From the NCBI RefSeq assembly GCF_964204865.1, contig NC_135250.1:22683395-22747394 (forward strand): DNA of 64,000 nucleotides, in the 5' to 3' direction. The stretch's first letter is position 1, and the number at the start of each line of letters is the position of its first letter. This DNA comes from Styela clava. Its lineage: Eukaryota > Chordata > Ascidiacea > Stolidobranchia > Styelidae. The notes under the pieces were generated by a model, which searched no databases, had not been told where the DNA came from, and worked only from the letters and a program-made list of their open reading frames with translations. The position numbers and the translations under genes were made by a program. Below are positions 1 through 13,079 of the stretch, one piece after another.

Positions 1-658
1 TATTATAGGTATTAGTCCGAAATCCATATCACAATGTTCCTGCGTGTAAGCTGGTACATAAAACTTGCGAGCCTTTTCTCGTTACTTTAAATGCGAAAGA
101 GCTGTCTTTGAATTTTGAATTATATGCCTGAATGTGTTGCCCTTTGGGTCACAACAAACAAAGAAGCGTTCAGGATAAAAGCATTCAACGCTAACTTCTA
201 CATATGCAGTTAGCAACCACTTCTTGACACCCATTAATTTCTCTTCAGCTATATGTTGAAATAAATGCAGCAAATTTACCTATATTAAATAGTAATTCAA
301 TTTATTCAACTCGTTAAACGGTAAAACTAAATTTACAGAAGTCGATAGATGTGTGTTACATGTAATACAATATTATTTCAGATTACTTTTATTTGTATCA
401 TAATTCCGTCCGCAGAAATAGTTGCGGTTACTTTATTATATTTGTAAATTTACTGATTATTTTTTACGGTACTAAAAACCATTAAAACCAAGTTCGCTTC
501 GGTCACTTAGAATTTAACGACTCAGTTCATGGACGGTCAACTTTATGTTTAGCCATTAGATTTTGGTTTGTCTCAAGCGTATTATAATCGACCGTGCAGT
601 TTCCATGTACAAATCATGCTTGATACGAGTCTAATTTTCAAATTTTACATTTTCTTAG

Positions 659-3600
659 GTCGCTGAAAGCTCCATTTCCAGAGAGACTTGACACTCAAAA
701 CGGACATTTCTACATAGCTAGTAGAAGAAAGAAGAGAAATCGATTCACAGTAAGTGATAATATAAGGTTACCAGTAGCCAATTTCGTCCTATTGTTTACA
801 AAGGGATCCAATTTTTAAAGTGAAATTTAAAAATAGAAAACTTAAAGCAGTTTTAGAACCCGTTTCGATTTTTTTGTCAACAGCTTACTGACTACGCTGG
901 CATCGCTCGTTTAAAACCTTGCTTCAAGTTAAAATCTCGTGACTTCATCCAAATTTTTTTCATGATGCGTTTTCACTCTGAACAAGTCTCCCTATAAGCA
1001 GCTACTGGCTATTTAAGGTTACCGTGGTTGGTTTGAAATCTCGCTTTAAAATTTATTTCCCTCATCCAGGACTTATTTTTATGATGCATTTCCTCATCTT
1101 CGCTCTAAACAAGTCTCAGTATAAGAAGTTACTGAACATGTAAAATAGCCTAGCTGCCTTGGTGTCGGTGTTTTAAAATCAGACTTCAAAATTCCACACC
1201 CGCATCCGGGGTTTATTTTGTTCAGAATGTTTTCCCCCCCTCCTCTGCAAGCAGCCATTGAACATGTCAGGGATCTTTCCGATTCAAAATTTCCGACTCA
1301 GATTTTTGAATCTTGAGTAAACTGGTAAACAGGGGTTTCAACCCGGGATTTTAACTTGCCGACATAGTTAGATCTAACGCTCTAACCACTAGACTAGACA
1401 CTAGCGCGTATATTACATTGTGCAGGACATATACTATTTTCCTATATTCAAATATGAAGATTCCGGCCTTTCTAAAATGGTAGCTTCTCACGAATAGGCG
1501 GCTGCTTGTTCAGATTCTTTTTCGGAGTAGATATGTAAAAACGTTTATTCTCTCCTTTCAGGGTATTCTTCGTCAGCTGAAATTATTAGCCGGATCAGAT
1601 GCATCATATTACCTTTGCTCTACCTCGCCTTCAAAATCATCTAATTATCCGGGATGGATTGACAACACTGTTAGTAAAGGTACATGAAATGATTTTTTCT
1701 TCAAAAGTTGACAGAGTTGAGAAAACAATATTGCGACATGCCAAAGTTTTTCTTGGAGACAACATCTGCCTTTCTTGGGGTACTCCCGTAGGTTAGGGTT
1801 AGGCAATAATTTTATTCCGATTATTCTTATTTTAGTTCTATTACGAGTTCAGGGACTGTCTGTGTTAGACAAGTTGCGCCTAGGTTTCCGTCCCTTTACA
1901 CAACTTGGTGTAAAGTAGGCGTAAATTAGTTACCTCCATTTTGGTAATGATACACAGACATACACTTCTGAGGCGCTTTTTATGGCAATTAGCGTTGTGG
2001 AGTCGAGAAAAATTTATCATAGCGTCCGACTCCGGTTTGACACAATTTTTGACTCCGACTCCGGGTTGTATAATATTTTGACTTCGTTTCCAACTCTTTT
2101 CCTACGTTTCCGTTTTGTCTATCTCTATTTTATACGCTATGTTTGATAATGAAACCAAACCAAACCAAAATCGCAGGCTCAGTCGCAATAAAGTAAATAT
2201 CGCTGATGGTAAGTAGTAAAGGCCTTTGTTCGTCGCCCTCAAAGGGCAGAGGGGCCAGTTTAAGAAACCCTGATCCGAATTGAGACAAAATTCACCCCTT
2301 TAAGGTTACTTATTATTACCATTTCTTTTTAAGATCCAAAGAATAAAGTTATAGAATTTGAAGAGGGCAACTCCAGACCTCAAACATGTGATACACAAAA
2401 TAAAGGACATTTTGTGTACAGACCATCCACTGGACAACTCGAAATGTGCGAGGGAACAAGATGGAAGCGACTCGCAATAGGTAACATAGGTAGAAACGAT
2501 TTATTTTAATTTTTCTTTCAATTTTTTTCGTGTTTATCAATTGACTAACATAGAAGATAGGTAAATTGACCTTGAATGTGTAACTAGAACTGCCTCAATC
2601 TATATTCAATAATCGACCGAAATTAATATAGTCCGAACTTCACGAATTATTCGTTTTTCAATTTCGGACTCGTGAGTTCGGACGTGAATTTTTGTTAAAA
2701 AAGCAATTTAATCACAAATATTCAAGTTACTCGAACAATTTATAAGTATTCACTTATTTTTCAAAAAATTGATCGAATACCCAAGACAAGTGCTAATATA
2801 CGTTTATAGCTCCAAACATGACGTAATTGTTTATTTATAGAAAACTCTTAAACTCCGTAAACGGTGCTGTAGGTTTTAAGATGTTTAAACTGTCCTTCAG
2901 TTAACCTTACTCAATGATCATGATCGCCGCCCTGTCTGTGGGAAAATTCAATATCTTAGTGTTCTATTGTATTCAATTGTAAAGTAGTTTTTCCTGGAGT
3001 ATTGGGAAATAGAATCATATATATTGAAGACCCAAAACTAACATTAGAATTTTAATAATGTAACATTGCTAGCTTGCTGCTTACGCATTTCCTCTTATCG
3101 AACATTTTATTTGCTATGGATATACATTATTACACATGTTTTTGTAAAATGCTTTTATTTTCCCCAAAAGCAAACGATAGGGGTAACGTACATGGGTTAA
3201 GTAAATACTTATGTGTATCGAATCCCATGTAAATCGTATTAGAGAGATTCACTTTCAAATACGCGCAAATTTGGCAATCAGCCGTAAGTTAGAAATGAAG
3301 ATGGATATCATATAGATGCTCTCAATAGCAAGTTAAAATTCAGTGGTTCTCAAACGACAGGGCACGCCCCGCAAGAGGGGGCTTTTAGCTTATTGTTAGC
3401 TAGTTATTTTTGACGTGGGGCGCGAGACCTGACAATTCTAAAAAGGGGCGCAGCTTAAAAAAAACCACTGAGTTAAATGGTCTTTTTATATCGTTTTATC
3501 TAAGCTTCGTTTTGTTAATATTAGTTTAGTTCCAGATTTGGCGACTTTAGAAAGAATCATTATATTATCTTTTATTTCAGCTGAAGAACGACTAGACTAC

Positions 3601-6600
3601 ATCGAAGATTTTTTAAATTTAAAAACGAAAAGCAAAACTCTAGATTTCGAAGTATTTCGCATACCGAGCGAAGGGCAATTTCTAGCAGCTGCTAATCAGG
3701 GTAGAGACAGAGATATGGACTCTACTATATATAAATGGACTAACGGAAAATTCATACCCTATCAAAACATAACTACAGACAGCGCACAAGATTGGGAATA
3801 TTTTCAAATCGGAGATGACGTAAGTGAAGTTGCCATGGCGACGATTGACGACACTTTTTTGATAAATTATTTTAATCTTTCTTCAATCATTAGTAATTCA
3901 CACATCAGAAATATTACAGTGACGTCATATTTGTTTCTATGGTGATGAGTGAAGGCTAGTCATTTTCTGATGACATAATATGACAAATGCATTCACTTAA
4001 AAGATATGAAAGGCTTCTTCTGTTTATGACGTCATAATCCTAATAGAATGATAAATGGCGACCACCCAGCGGTAATGACACTATCGAATCAGGAATCTAT
4101 CTAAATTTAATTTAGTCACTTAATGTGGTTGGATATTGGCGGATAGCCATATTTTGTTTGTTTTAACTCGATCGCTCAGCGCTATAAAAAAGTAATATAA
4201 CTAACACTTAGAAAAAGTTATAGCAAATATATCGGAATTCCCAGTTATTGTTCTCTAAGTTTAGGTTTTATTTGGGTTCAAAATAAACAAACATTGAAAA
4301 TTTTGAACAATTATGAAAAATTTGACTCGACAGTTTGCACATTGTGCTAAGCGTTAGAAATACACATGTCAACTCCATCACACTGATTACCCTGCCTGGG
4401 TTCCCCGGTTCGAATCTCGCGGAGATAACCGTCGCCGAGTGCCGTAAGTAATGTAATTACACAAAAGTAGTTAAGCAATTTCGTAAAATACATAGCAAAT
4501 TGCAAGTTATTAGGACGAGTCTAGGAAGAATTGACAGTGCGTCATGAATCGAAAACTAGGCTATATGATAAAAAAAAAATACTACGAAATGCTATAAAAT
4601 ATATACAACTTTTTTCAGCATTTTCTAGCTTGCGCTAATCAAGGTGCAGATGAGAGGTCGCCATATGCAACAAGTGCTGTTTATAGATGGTCGTCTTCAA
4701 AAAAAAAATTCATACCTCATCAATACTTTCGTACTTATGCTGCTCAAAGTTGGGAAAGTTTTGAAATTGAAGGAAAACATTACCTCGCTGTAGCGAATTT
4801 CGGAGGAAGCCAAAATCCTGACGTATCAGGTAGGCGTGGTTATAAGACACATTGGTTCGTGATTGGCTGTGCTAGTCCCTGCATTGACCAACTTAAATTT
4901 GTTTTACAGGCTCGAGTTTACGAATTAAAAGTTGGTTATATGAATGGAATCCTGATCACAGAGCTTTTATACAATATCAGGTTCGTATTAAGATTCTTGA
5001 CTGAGGTTTTTTAAAAAAAAAAGGGGGGGGGGGGCTCTCCGGAATAATCGGGAGTGCCGGGGATCTGGAGTCGGAGTTTGTCATGTTTTCATCAGAATCG
5101 GAGCCGGAGTCATATCTTTCAGATACCCGGATCTGGAATTCGTCGTCGATATTTTCAAATCCCTTTAGTCGAGGTCGAAGTTCAGAGCTTAAAATAAACA
5201 TCAATCTGGAGTCAACAGCCGGAGCCGGAGCTGGAGTCCGGATTTTAAGCCGGAGTTGGAGTCAAAATTTTCAAACCTAGATTCCGTAGTTGGATTTGAT
5301 TGCAAATTTCTTCACATGAATTAAAGGATTTAATTTTTCACTCGCATCAGAATTTAAACTTTGGCATTAAAGTCAGTATATAGATGTGGTTAAAGTAACC
5401 AAACTGCGTCATAGCTATTGATCCCTTGTGGCTCACAACCGTAAGGAAGTTCTGTGATGCCTTTGGGGAAATAGGGATTCAGGCTTTCGAGTTTTCCCCG
5501 GAGTTCAATTTACGACACCCTTTCGTCAGTGATTTTTAGAAGCGAAATAAAATTACCATTATGATTATAAATAGCCGATGTTGGCAGCCATTTCTCAGAG
5601 GTCGGAGTCAAAATGTTTTTTACACCGGACTCGTAATCGGAGAGAAAATTTGTTTCAATCCCTCGTTGAGGTCGATTTATACAATTACTCCGACTTATTA
5701 GCCCAGACTGCTGTAGTTCCATCTGCATTTCCCAATTAAGATATATTTAATAGTTTTAAAATTTCTTTTGGAAACACAGGCACTCAATACAATAGGCGGC
5801 GTGGATTTTGAATACTTCGAAGTAAGCGGGAGACATTATCTTGCTGTAGCGAATTCGTATGATGGAGACGATTCTAGACTCCATAGCGTCGTCTACCGGT
5901 GGGAATATTCAAAATTCGTTCCACTGCAATATTTAGAAGTGAGTTCAGACTTGGTAACCTATTCAGTTACATTTGCATCGGTACATTTCGGTAAATTGAC
6001 TTCTTAATAAAATTCCTAAATATATGGACCATAACGTGTTACTATGTTGAAACAGCAAAATTTTATGTGAAATTTTAGACTTAGGGGTCAAAAAAAATAA
6101 AAATATTGGTCGTTTTTTTTTGGAAGCACCGGGACCCTACTGGTTCCGCGTCGCTCACTTAATTTCTACACTCTGGGTGGGGTGGTGGGCATGGGATTTG
6201 ATCTCGAGATTTCAACCTGTAATGCCTTATAGTTAAGTCCAACGTTTTATCAACTTAGCCAGCGCGTATTAACAATTACCGAATACAATTTCAGACTGTC
6301 GGTGCACAAGATTGGGAACATTTTGAGATTAATGGAAAACATTTTCTTGCGGTGGCAAATTACTACGATTATCGGAAGAAATCGTATACGATCAATTCAA
6401 CAATTTATCAATTATCGGAATCGGGGAATCGATTCGATAAAATACAAGATATCCAGACAACCGGGTAAGTGTATATTTCGAGAAATATTTACAATTTATT
6501 TCTAACATTTTAAATGTGAGAATTTACTAATGTTTTCTCCAGGGCGTTGGATTGGGAATTTTTCACAGTTGGAAGAGATTCATTCATTGTAGCTGCCAGC

Positions 6601-7621
6601 TCATCTGACAATAATGCAAAACTAGACAACATCATATATAGGTATGTTATCTTGTCAAGTATTTCTTAGTTTAGCATCCACACATAGTTTTAGTATATAT
6701 TTTTTATAAACATATATTTATTTTTAAAAAAGTCAGCGATAGAGAAGCCTGACCCGACCCGAACGTAATGATTGACATTTCAGGCCCGACCCGGCCCGAA
6801 TTTCAAGTCGGGTCGGGCTGGGGCTTTAGATCTTAGCTCCGGGGTAGATATATTCTGGGGAAAATGGGTGAAGTAAGTATATGAAGTGAGATTCGTGATA
6901 TGTTTTGGCTTAAGATAAATATAATAATTTGGCAGAAGGTTAGAGTTTTCATACGAAGTAAGTACATGCAATTGAGGAAAGTGTGTGACAGGTGGGCAAA
7001 GGGTAAACATAGGGTACGGAGGATTTGGATTTGCAATTACGAATTCGAAAGGAGTCGGGAGTCGTAATTGCAGACTTTTAAAAATAATTAAATAGTCAAA
7101 ACCATCAAATTATTTATTTTCCCTAACGTTCTTAACAGTCTACAAACTAAAGCTTGTATACACAAAAGTTTTCGTTATCGAGTTTCCGTTTTTCTCGGAG
7201 TCCTATTTGGAATCTTTCCTAACCTGCAGTCGGTAGTCCGAGATAAAATATTTATCAACCCGCACACGCTAATTTTGCGCCCATATATGGTCAATTGATT
7301 TTCTGTGTATATATTTATTTTGAGCATTGTCTCCCAACTTTTTTTTATAATTTTTATTTTATTACTCGAAGTCGAAATCGCTAATTTTAATATTAATTTA
7401 AATAGTAGTCGTATATTTGAATGTTGTCGTTTAGTTTTATATCATCATTCGTTTCCGTCTACAGGTGGCAGGGCATGGAACACTTTGTACCTGTGCATTC
7501 AATTTCAGTTAGTCCTTCGTCAGATTGGGAGGTTTTTAAAACGGAGAACGGAAGACAATTTTTGATATCAGCGAACGTCAAAGGAAAAAATAGTAAAATA
7601 TTAGAATTGATAACATATTAA
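659..7621 (+). CDS. tspear: TSPEAR orthologue, 3' ten exons (laminin-G-like end plus seven EAR repeats)
   Basis: Exons read: 659-749, 1562-1679, 2334-2480, 3581-3819, 4619-4829, 4910-4980, 5780-5938, 6295-6464, 6543-6641, 7465-7621 (stop TAA). Every junction is GT-AG and every phase joins, giving about 486 residues. The first two exons carry the end of the TSPN/laminin-G-like domain (GSDA motif, then a conserved Cys). Exon 3 is the Cys-containing linker (TCD, MCEG). From exon 4 (ERLDYIED, EVFRIP) on there are seven EAR/EPTP units, each with a D/SW/FE-x-F start and a hydrophobic A-N core such as HYLAVAN or HFLAVAN. Seven EARs and a short tail after the last repeat match human TSPEAR, a secreted protein whose EARs are predicted to fold as a beta-propeller; human variants are linked to ectodermal dysplasia. 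LGI proteins also carry EARs but have leucine-rich repeats instead of laminin-G. The 5' exons and signal peptide are off the left edge. Orthology is judged from recalled family patterns. Confidence 0.93.
1331..1402 (-). repeat. tRNA-derived SINE head in a TSPEAR intron
   Basis: On the minus strand the stretch reads like a tRNA: an A-box (TAGTCTAGTGGTTAGAGCG) followed about 40 bp later by a degenerate B-box (GGGTTGAAACCC). The flanking TACGCGC motif at its 5' side is shared with the copy at 6195-6268, so this is a SINE family rather than a working tRNA. Confidence 0.55.
1994..2105. repeat. GTGGAGTCG / GACTCCGACTCCGG dispersed repeat fragment
   Basis: A low-complexity stretch of repeated GACTCCG/CGGAGTC words inside a TSPEAR intron. 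The same words recur at about 5040-5275, 5580-5690, 8345-8455 and 32180-32300, so it is a dispersed element and not coding. Confidence 0.5.
3341..3470. mobile_element. Small hAT-like MITE
   Basis: The 130-bp stretch begins CAGTGGTTCTCAAAC and ends AACCACTG, an imperfect inverted repeat typical of Charlie-type hAT termini. The flanks (TTAAAATT before, AGTTAAAT after) are similar only if shifted, so the 8-bp target duplication is unclear. It sits in the TSPEAR intron just before the first EAR exon. Confidence 0.55.
5000..5720. repeat. CGGAGTC-rich repeat block in a TSPEAR intron
   Basis: A G-tract at about 5023-5034 is followed by many CGGAGTC/GAGCCGGAG words up to 5275, and by related words at 5580-5690. 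Short open frames here on both strands are by-products of this simple pattern. Confidence 0.5.
6195..6268 (-). repeat. tRNA-derived SINE head in a TSPEAR intron
   Basis: On the minus strand an A-box-like TGGCTAAGTTGATAAAACG is followed by a B-box-like AGGTTGAAATCTC. The TACGCGCTG motif at the 5' side matches the 1331-1402 copy. It lies just upstream of the exon at 6295. Confidence 0.5.
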
Positions 7622-7654
7622 TTAATCTATTTTTGTGGAACGGACATATCTCTA

Positions 7655-7765
7655 TTAGTGGCATTGATGGCTTAGCTTGTGTAAAGACTTTTTCGGAGTG
7701 AAATAAAGAGTATGTGTCTTGCTTTATGCATAGTGGGTTTGAGGTTGAATCCCTGAATTTGCAGA
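7655..7765 (+). repeat. SINE-like stretch after the TSPEAR stop
   Basis: An A-box-like GATGGCTTAGCTTGTG and a B-box-like GAGGTTGAATCCCT lie in tRNA order. The spacing is wider than in a true tRNA, so this is a diverged SINE. Confidence 0.35.
7702..7707 (+). terminator. Candidate poly(A) signal of the TSPEAR gene
   Basis: AATAAA lies about 80 bp after the stop codon. A second AATAAA stands near 7859. Either could end the transcript; the first sits inside a SINE-like stretch. Confidence 0.4.
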
Positions 7766-8152
7766 ATAATCATATTTAGATATAACGCTTTTTGTGCTGT
7801 CAAATGATTATTTTATTGATAATACTATTTTACCTCAAAACAATTATGAGAAAACAAATAAAACTTGTTACCCAAATAAAAAAATAATAATAGTTGAACC
7901 TTGATAATTTAAAAAAATTCGTGCAGTTTTCAATGCTCTATATTCATTCATAAATTTTCCTTTTATTTAACTATTTTTATCACCATTTTATTTCCACTTA
8001 ATGTATTTCATTTCAGCATAATTTTTTTTTGTTCAAAACACCAATTATTTTGGATTGATTTTCAAGGTGTGATCTTACTTTTTCTTTTTATTCATCAATA
8101 TAATTCACCACTGCACAGTGTCCTAAACAACCACAGTTCGCTTGGACTAGAC

Positions 8153-11031
8153 CAGTGGTTCCCAAACTTTCAGTATCATGGACATTTTTGGGACCTTCTG
8201 AAGTATGAGCACCAAGGTGGCGCACTACCTGAACTCAGGTTGTGTACCAAGTTAGGGTTCAGGTTGTGCGACATCTTGATGCGCATACTTCAGGAGTAGG
8301 CCTTCCCATTTTTGATAATTTGCCTGATAATTGCAGGCCCATTAAAACGAGGGCTGTGGAGTCGGAGAATTGACTCCGGGTTAAAAAATATTGACTCCGA
8401 CCCCCGTCTCCGGAATAACAAAAGGGTCGACTCCAAGTCAGAACTCCGAGAAACTTTGGCGTATGCATAACTTTTCAATACTGTTTAACACCCAGTACAA
8501 TTATTTTCAAACGTATTTTATCGGATCCAGGAAATTCAGAATTTCATTGTTATCATTGGATAAGCAACCCATAACCAAAAAAGTATGAAATGTTCCATTC
8601 TGTAGACGGTTGGGAACATCTGACTTAGACCGCCATATCATACATGCCCAACCATCGACATTAGCATTAATAAAGTGTGTATTCCGAGCTCTAGCGTAAT
8701 AAGAAAACAATGCTTTAATTTAAATTATCGCCGATTGTCACTAAATTACATGATAACAATGTCGGAATTGTAACATTTCATGTTTTTATATCTTGCACTT
8801 ATTCCTGTTCAAATTTTACTGGTAACGCATTTCTAAGTTTGTCATATCAGTACGACCAGTGAGGCCCTTTGCACTACGTGATTACTGAAATAATATTTTT
8901 CTTGGTGTCGTTAACATTATGCTCTCGAATAATGTAATGTCTTATCTGTGAGATTACCCGAGTCGACATTCAGGTCGAGTCACGGATCATCCGAGTCTCG
9001 AGTGAAGTCTAGTCGATCACAGAAATGGTCTGACTGTTAGTTGAGTACTAGTTTGAGTTAGATCACATTTAGTTACTCGAGTTGAGTCAATAACTCGATC
9101 CTTACCAATATTTCACATTTGTTGGCATTTTTTTTTCTATAACAGACCTCCCTAATAGCTTCATGTCCGTTTAACTGAAAAAGAGATACGAGATCACAGT
9201 TTGTGAATTATATATGTAATAATACCAAACCTTTTTATTACAAACATCTATCTACCTGTTTATTTCTTTCATTTTTCGTTTTTTTTTCTTATCGTTCACT
9301 GCCACTGTTATTTGAAATATAATAATAATTAATATTTTTCATTCGTATGGTATCATGTTTGTCATTATCTCATAGTTTTAATTTATTTTCATTGCATTCT
9401 CATTCAGCATATTATTATTATTATTATTATATATTTTTTCATTTTGTATTATTTTATTACTGTTGCTATTAGAATATGTTACCATCACCTTCGAAAAATA
9501 AACTGTTTTGGTTTTTGATAATTTTTTTGATCACGGATTTGAAATTATGGCACTCCGCAATAAAAGTGTTGATGCAAAGAATTAGTCTATTATTATCTAT
9601 TTTGCAGTATAGTATCAGTCTTCTCTTAGCTTATTTTACAGATATAAATGCGACTCCTTTCATTTACAGCAAAGTTTTCAAGGAGTCTTCCGCGCCGCGC
9701 TAGGATTCCGCCAACACAGTCCAGGGGTTCAGCAAGCTTGCATTCAAATCCGAAAACCTATATTATTATAAGTTTATTGTTTGAATATAATCAAATACAC
9801 TGAATGTGTTCCGTGAAAGACCTTCAGATGTTCCGTGTCAAATTATTGTTTCAAATTTTTTGATTGGCAAATTCATGATAACAAATATAATCTGGTATAT
9901 CAGGGATGGCGAACTACTGTGTGACCCACAGCGTTATTTCGGTGACCCGCCAAGGCACGAATTAAATAAAACATACTAACATATATGTGATAAAATCGGA
10001 TCTAATGAAAAGTAACAATACGTTAACTATTATAATTAAGCTTACCATATATCTGGTGGAACACAAAACCGGGACCGCGCGGATATCAGAATATGCAATA
10101 TGCATTGTTATGCAAGCGCGATGATTCTACCGTGATTCCCCGAAAATAAGACCAAGCCTGAATTTTAAAAACGATTTTAATATAAGCGTTCCACTTTAAA
10201 AAAGAGTTCCGTGGGAGTGGGTCGTTTTGATTTTGCTGGGAGTTGCAAAATTTTGTGATTCGTGAAACTTTCAACCTCTACTTTCACTAAAAAAAGAGAA
10301 GATTGAATCGATCTTACCTGTGATGGTTTTATATTAAAAAAGTTTAATTGTGAAAATTTGGTTTTCTGTGGATAAAGATTATTTTTCATTGGTTCAAAAA
10401 GCGTTGCGCACTGCTATCCCCTTTGCAATTTCGTATTTATATAAAACAGGCTTTTTTACCATGACCCGTATAAATGTGATTTCATTGACTGTCGTTAGGA
10501 TTTGTTTGTTCGTTTAAATGAAACTCATTGCGAAAAGGGTCTTTTATTGAAAGGTATCAATACGTATTTTCACGGGGACTTGCAAGTTGAGATCATTTTG
10601 GGGCTGTGGCACAATACAATGAAGTTCGATAATCACTATGTCCTAGTCGACAGCAAGAAATATTTTCTAATTTTTAAATGGTTACCGGTAATAATCTATA
10701 TGTCTCAGTTACTTTAAATCAAAACGTGCTATTTATAAGTAAATGAAAATCGGTATTCATATTATGAATATATATATATATATATTAAAAAATATCGCTA
10801 TTCTCTACATCCCCCCAAAATAATCCCTAGTGTTATTTCGAAAGTCATTTTCGGGGAAACATGGTATGATGATGTATTCACGCAGAATCGTGAAATTTTT
10901 GTTTTACACTATTTTTAATAATTGTATTTTGAATCAAGAGTCTGAAAAAGTACAATAGATATAGTACTTTGTATAAAATTGGTGCTCTCTTTGCGGCCCC
11001 TTAAATTCGGTCCCTAGTTTGGGAAGCCCTG
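8153..11031. mobile_element. hAT-type DNA transposon, 2.9 kb, non-autonomous or decayed
   Basis: The left end CAGTGGTTCCCAAACT and the right end AGTTTGGGAAGCCCTG form a 16-bp terminal inverted repeat with two mismatches. The flanks are GACTAGAC (8145-8152) and GGCTAGAC (11032-11039), an 8-bp target duplication with one mismatch, as expected for hAT. I recognise no transposase inside. It holds a CGGAGTC fragment (about 8345-8455), a GACTCGAG cluster (about 8950-9090) and another hAT-like end (CAGGGATGGCGAAC near 9903), so it has been hit by later insertions. Confidence 0.75.
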
Positions 11032-11039
11032 GGCTAGAC

Positions 11040-12055
11040 CCCTTCCTTCCCAAAACTAGAGCCTCTTATTGCCAAATTATAGTCCAGATTGTAATAGTAT
11101 TTAAAGGTACAAGTAACAGTATAAGTAATTATAATTAATTAAGGTAGGACAGTGGGGAATAAGAATATGTTGGTTACAAAGGTTATAAAAAAAATTTTTT
11201 TCTTAGATATTGACTTCTGCAAGGATAAAGGAATTAGGATTATTTCAGAGGATCATTTCTTAATTTAATTAATGTGATGCAAATGATGTCAATTCAAATT
11301 TATCATAGATGAGCAATCATCCTGCAAATTTTGTTGATGTAGACACCATTTATATTTAATAAGCTAGCCATTGAATTGATTATCACGAAACGACCTGAAA
11401 AACAGAAAATAAATCTGCGAGTAGAATATTCAGAGGTTACATACTAGGAAACAACACTATCCTACATTTTTGTTGAAAAGAAATTGTTATTTGGAGTAAA
11501 TATTGATCATTAGTTATTTATATTTAAAACGCTAGTTGAAAGACATGATTTGAATTCTGGTTGGGACACAGGGTAAATTATTCGCAAATCAAACTTACCA
11601 TTCGTATGTCGGCCTTCACGTTAACTTCACAGCAGAACCTTAAGCTTGTTCTCAAAAACCTTTTTCTATTAACCGCTATTTTTCTTTAATAATTCAAACA
11701 TAAAATTTAAACCGTGTTGCTTTATTTTGCATGCACTAAACGTCGGCTTAATAACGACTTCGTAAGCGGCAACCATTAACGCTAATGCATAAAAGGGGTT
11801 TCTCAACCACGCTCTGGACGAAATTACTTTATGATATTCGAGCAAGTATTTTGTTAGGGTATTGATCTTTGAACGTAAACTAACTGTTGTAGTGGCTGTT
11901 GATTAATTACCAATCCTGAGGAATTTTTCCTCGTGAATAATTCACTATTTCGCAGTAGCCTATTTTAAATAATAGCCCAAGCCTAATGCATATATTGTAA
12001 TGTGACTATTGTGACACAGCTCGACGAACCATCACGCTGATCATAGGATAGGATT
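11040..12055. other. Intergenic stretch without recognised genes
   Basis: AT-rich sequence with no convincing open frame, splice pattern or RNA gene that I could see. Confidence 0.5.
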
Positions 12056-12120
12056 TATATATTTATCCCGGGGGAGAGAAAAGACGATAAAACAGCTCAA
12101 CCATATGGCGAACCACGGTG
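12056..12120 (+). repeat. Copy of the TATGGCGAACCACGG dispersed repeat
   Basis: The run ATTTATCCC...GAGAAAAGACG...CATATGGCGAACCACGG matches the beginnings of the copies near 27345 and 39622, and in reverse the copy near 47900-48075. After 12120 it gives way to a purine-rich stretch. Confidence 0.5.
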
Positions 12121-12360
12121 GGCAAATGGGTCGGTAGCAGCGGGATGGATAGGGAAAGGACAGGGGTCGGTAGGCATGAACGGGTGCAGGCTAGCGATGA
12201 GTGTAGGCGGTGGGAAAGGGGAGCAAGAAGAGGCGGCAGAGTGCGGTTTAGTGGCGGGAGAGGATGTAGGCTAGTCAGGGGGAGAGAGGAGCAAGAATGA
12301 GAGTAAGAGGGGGCAGGGGAAGGATTTGGTGGTAGAAATCTTGTAGGCAGGGAGAAGAAG
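12112..12360 (+). repeat. Purine/G-rich low-complexity tract
   Basis: About 250 bp very rich in G and A on the + strand, with many GGG runs, sharply unlike the AT-rich surroundings. The open frame across it is arginine/glycine biased, as expected from composition alone. Confidence 0.5.
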
Positions 12361-13079
12361 GCGGAGCCTCAAAAAGTTTTGCTGACAAGAATGTGGAGGT
12401 TAACAAGAAAATCGCAGGCGTATGAGGAATGATTTGTGGGAAAAGTGGGAGATGCAGCGAAAACTCAACATATATATACGTCGCTAAGTCTGAAGGATTC
12501 GTGAATCAGTGCATAAAGTGTGTACTTGAAAACATAAAAGCATATAACGAGATGTTGGAATAAACCCAACGCGCTTGTTTCATATAAAAATAATTAATCT
12601 ATAAATGAAACTGTACTTTATCGTAACATAACCTTGCTTTATAATATTCTAGGAAACAGTCTTCAGAATAAATCATCGCTCATTGCGATTTAATCCTGAT
12701 GAAATCAATACAGCAGAACTTTGCGGATTATCCTGGCAAATGCGACGTATTCTGGTTAAGCTTTAATGAAGCAGTTCGATCGGTATTTGAATAGTTTAGT
12801 AGCAGAAGTGAATAATGTTTTCTTGGAAACCCGACGAATCCGCGTTTCCGCTCTCCATACGGCTAAGATTTCCCTCCAGTTTGCTTTTTTTTTGCCTCCA
12901 GGAAAGTTAAATGAATAGTCAAATGGCTGTAATAGATATTCGCGTAACTTATACGCCCTGGCGCTGACCATTCCGAAGACAACTCTAAAACGCGAAAGAG
13001 GGCCGCCGCGGGAAACACAGGCCATCGCTGATAAATAAAAAAATAAAATAAAAATCACACTGCGATGAGTTGGCACACT

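Noticed and set aside
1..658. Search for an upstream TSPEAR exon
   Set aside because: A short AG...GT interval exists at 9-45, but its peptide does not match the laminin-G-like domain. The preceding exon is probably left of the window.
10502..10717. 71-codon frame inside the 8153-11031 hAT element
   Set aside because: It does not resemble any hAT transposase block, and is probably chance in a decayed element.
12756..13076. 106-codon minus-strand open frame with a hydrophobic start
   Set aside because: No family resemblance, no conserved motif and no splice partner. It overlaps a GC-shifted patch that could by itself keep a frame open.
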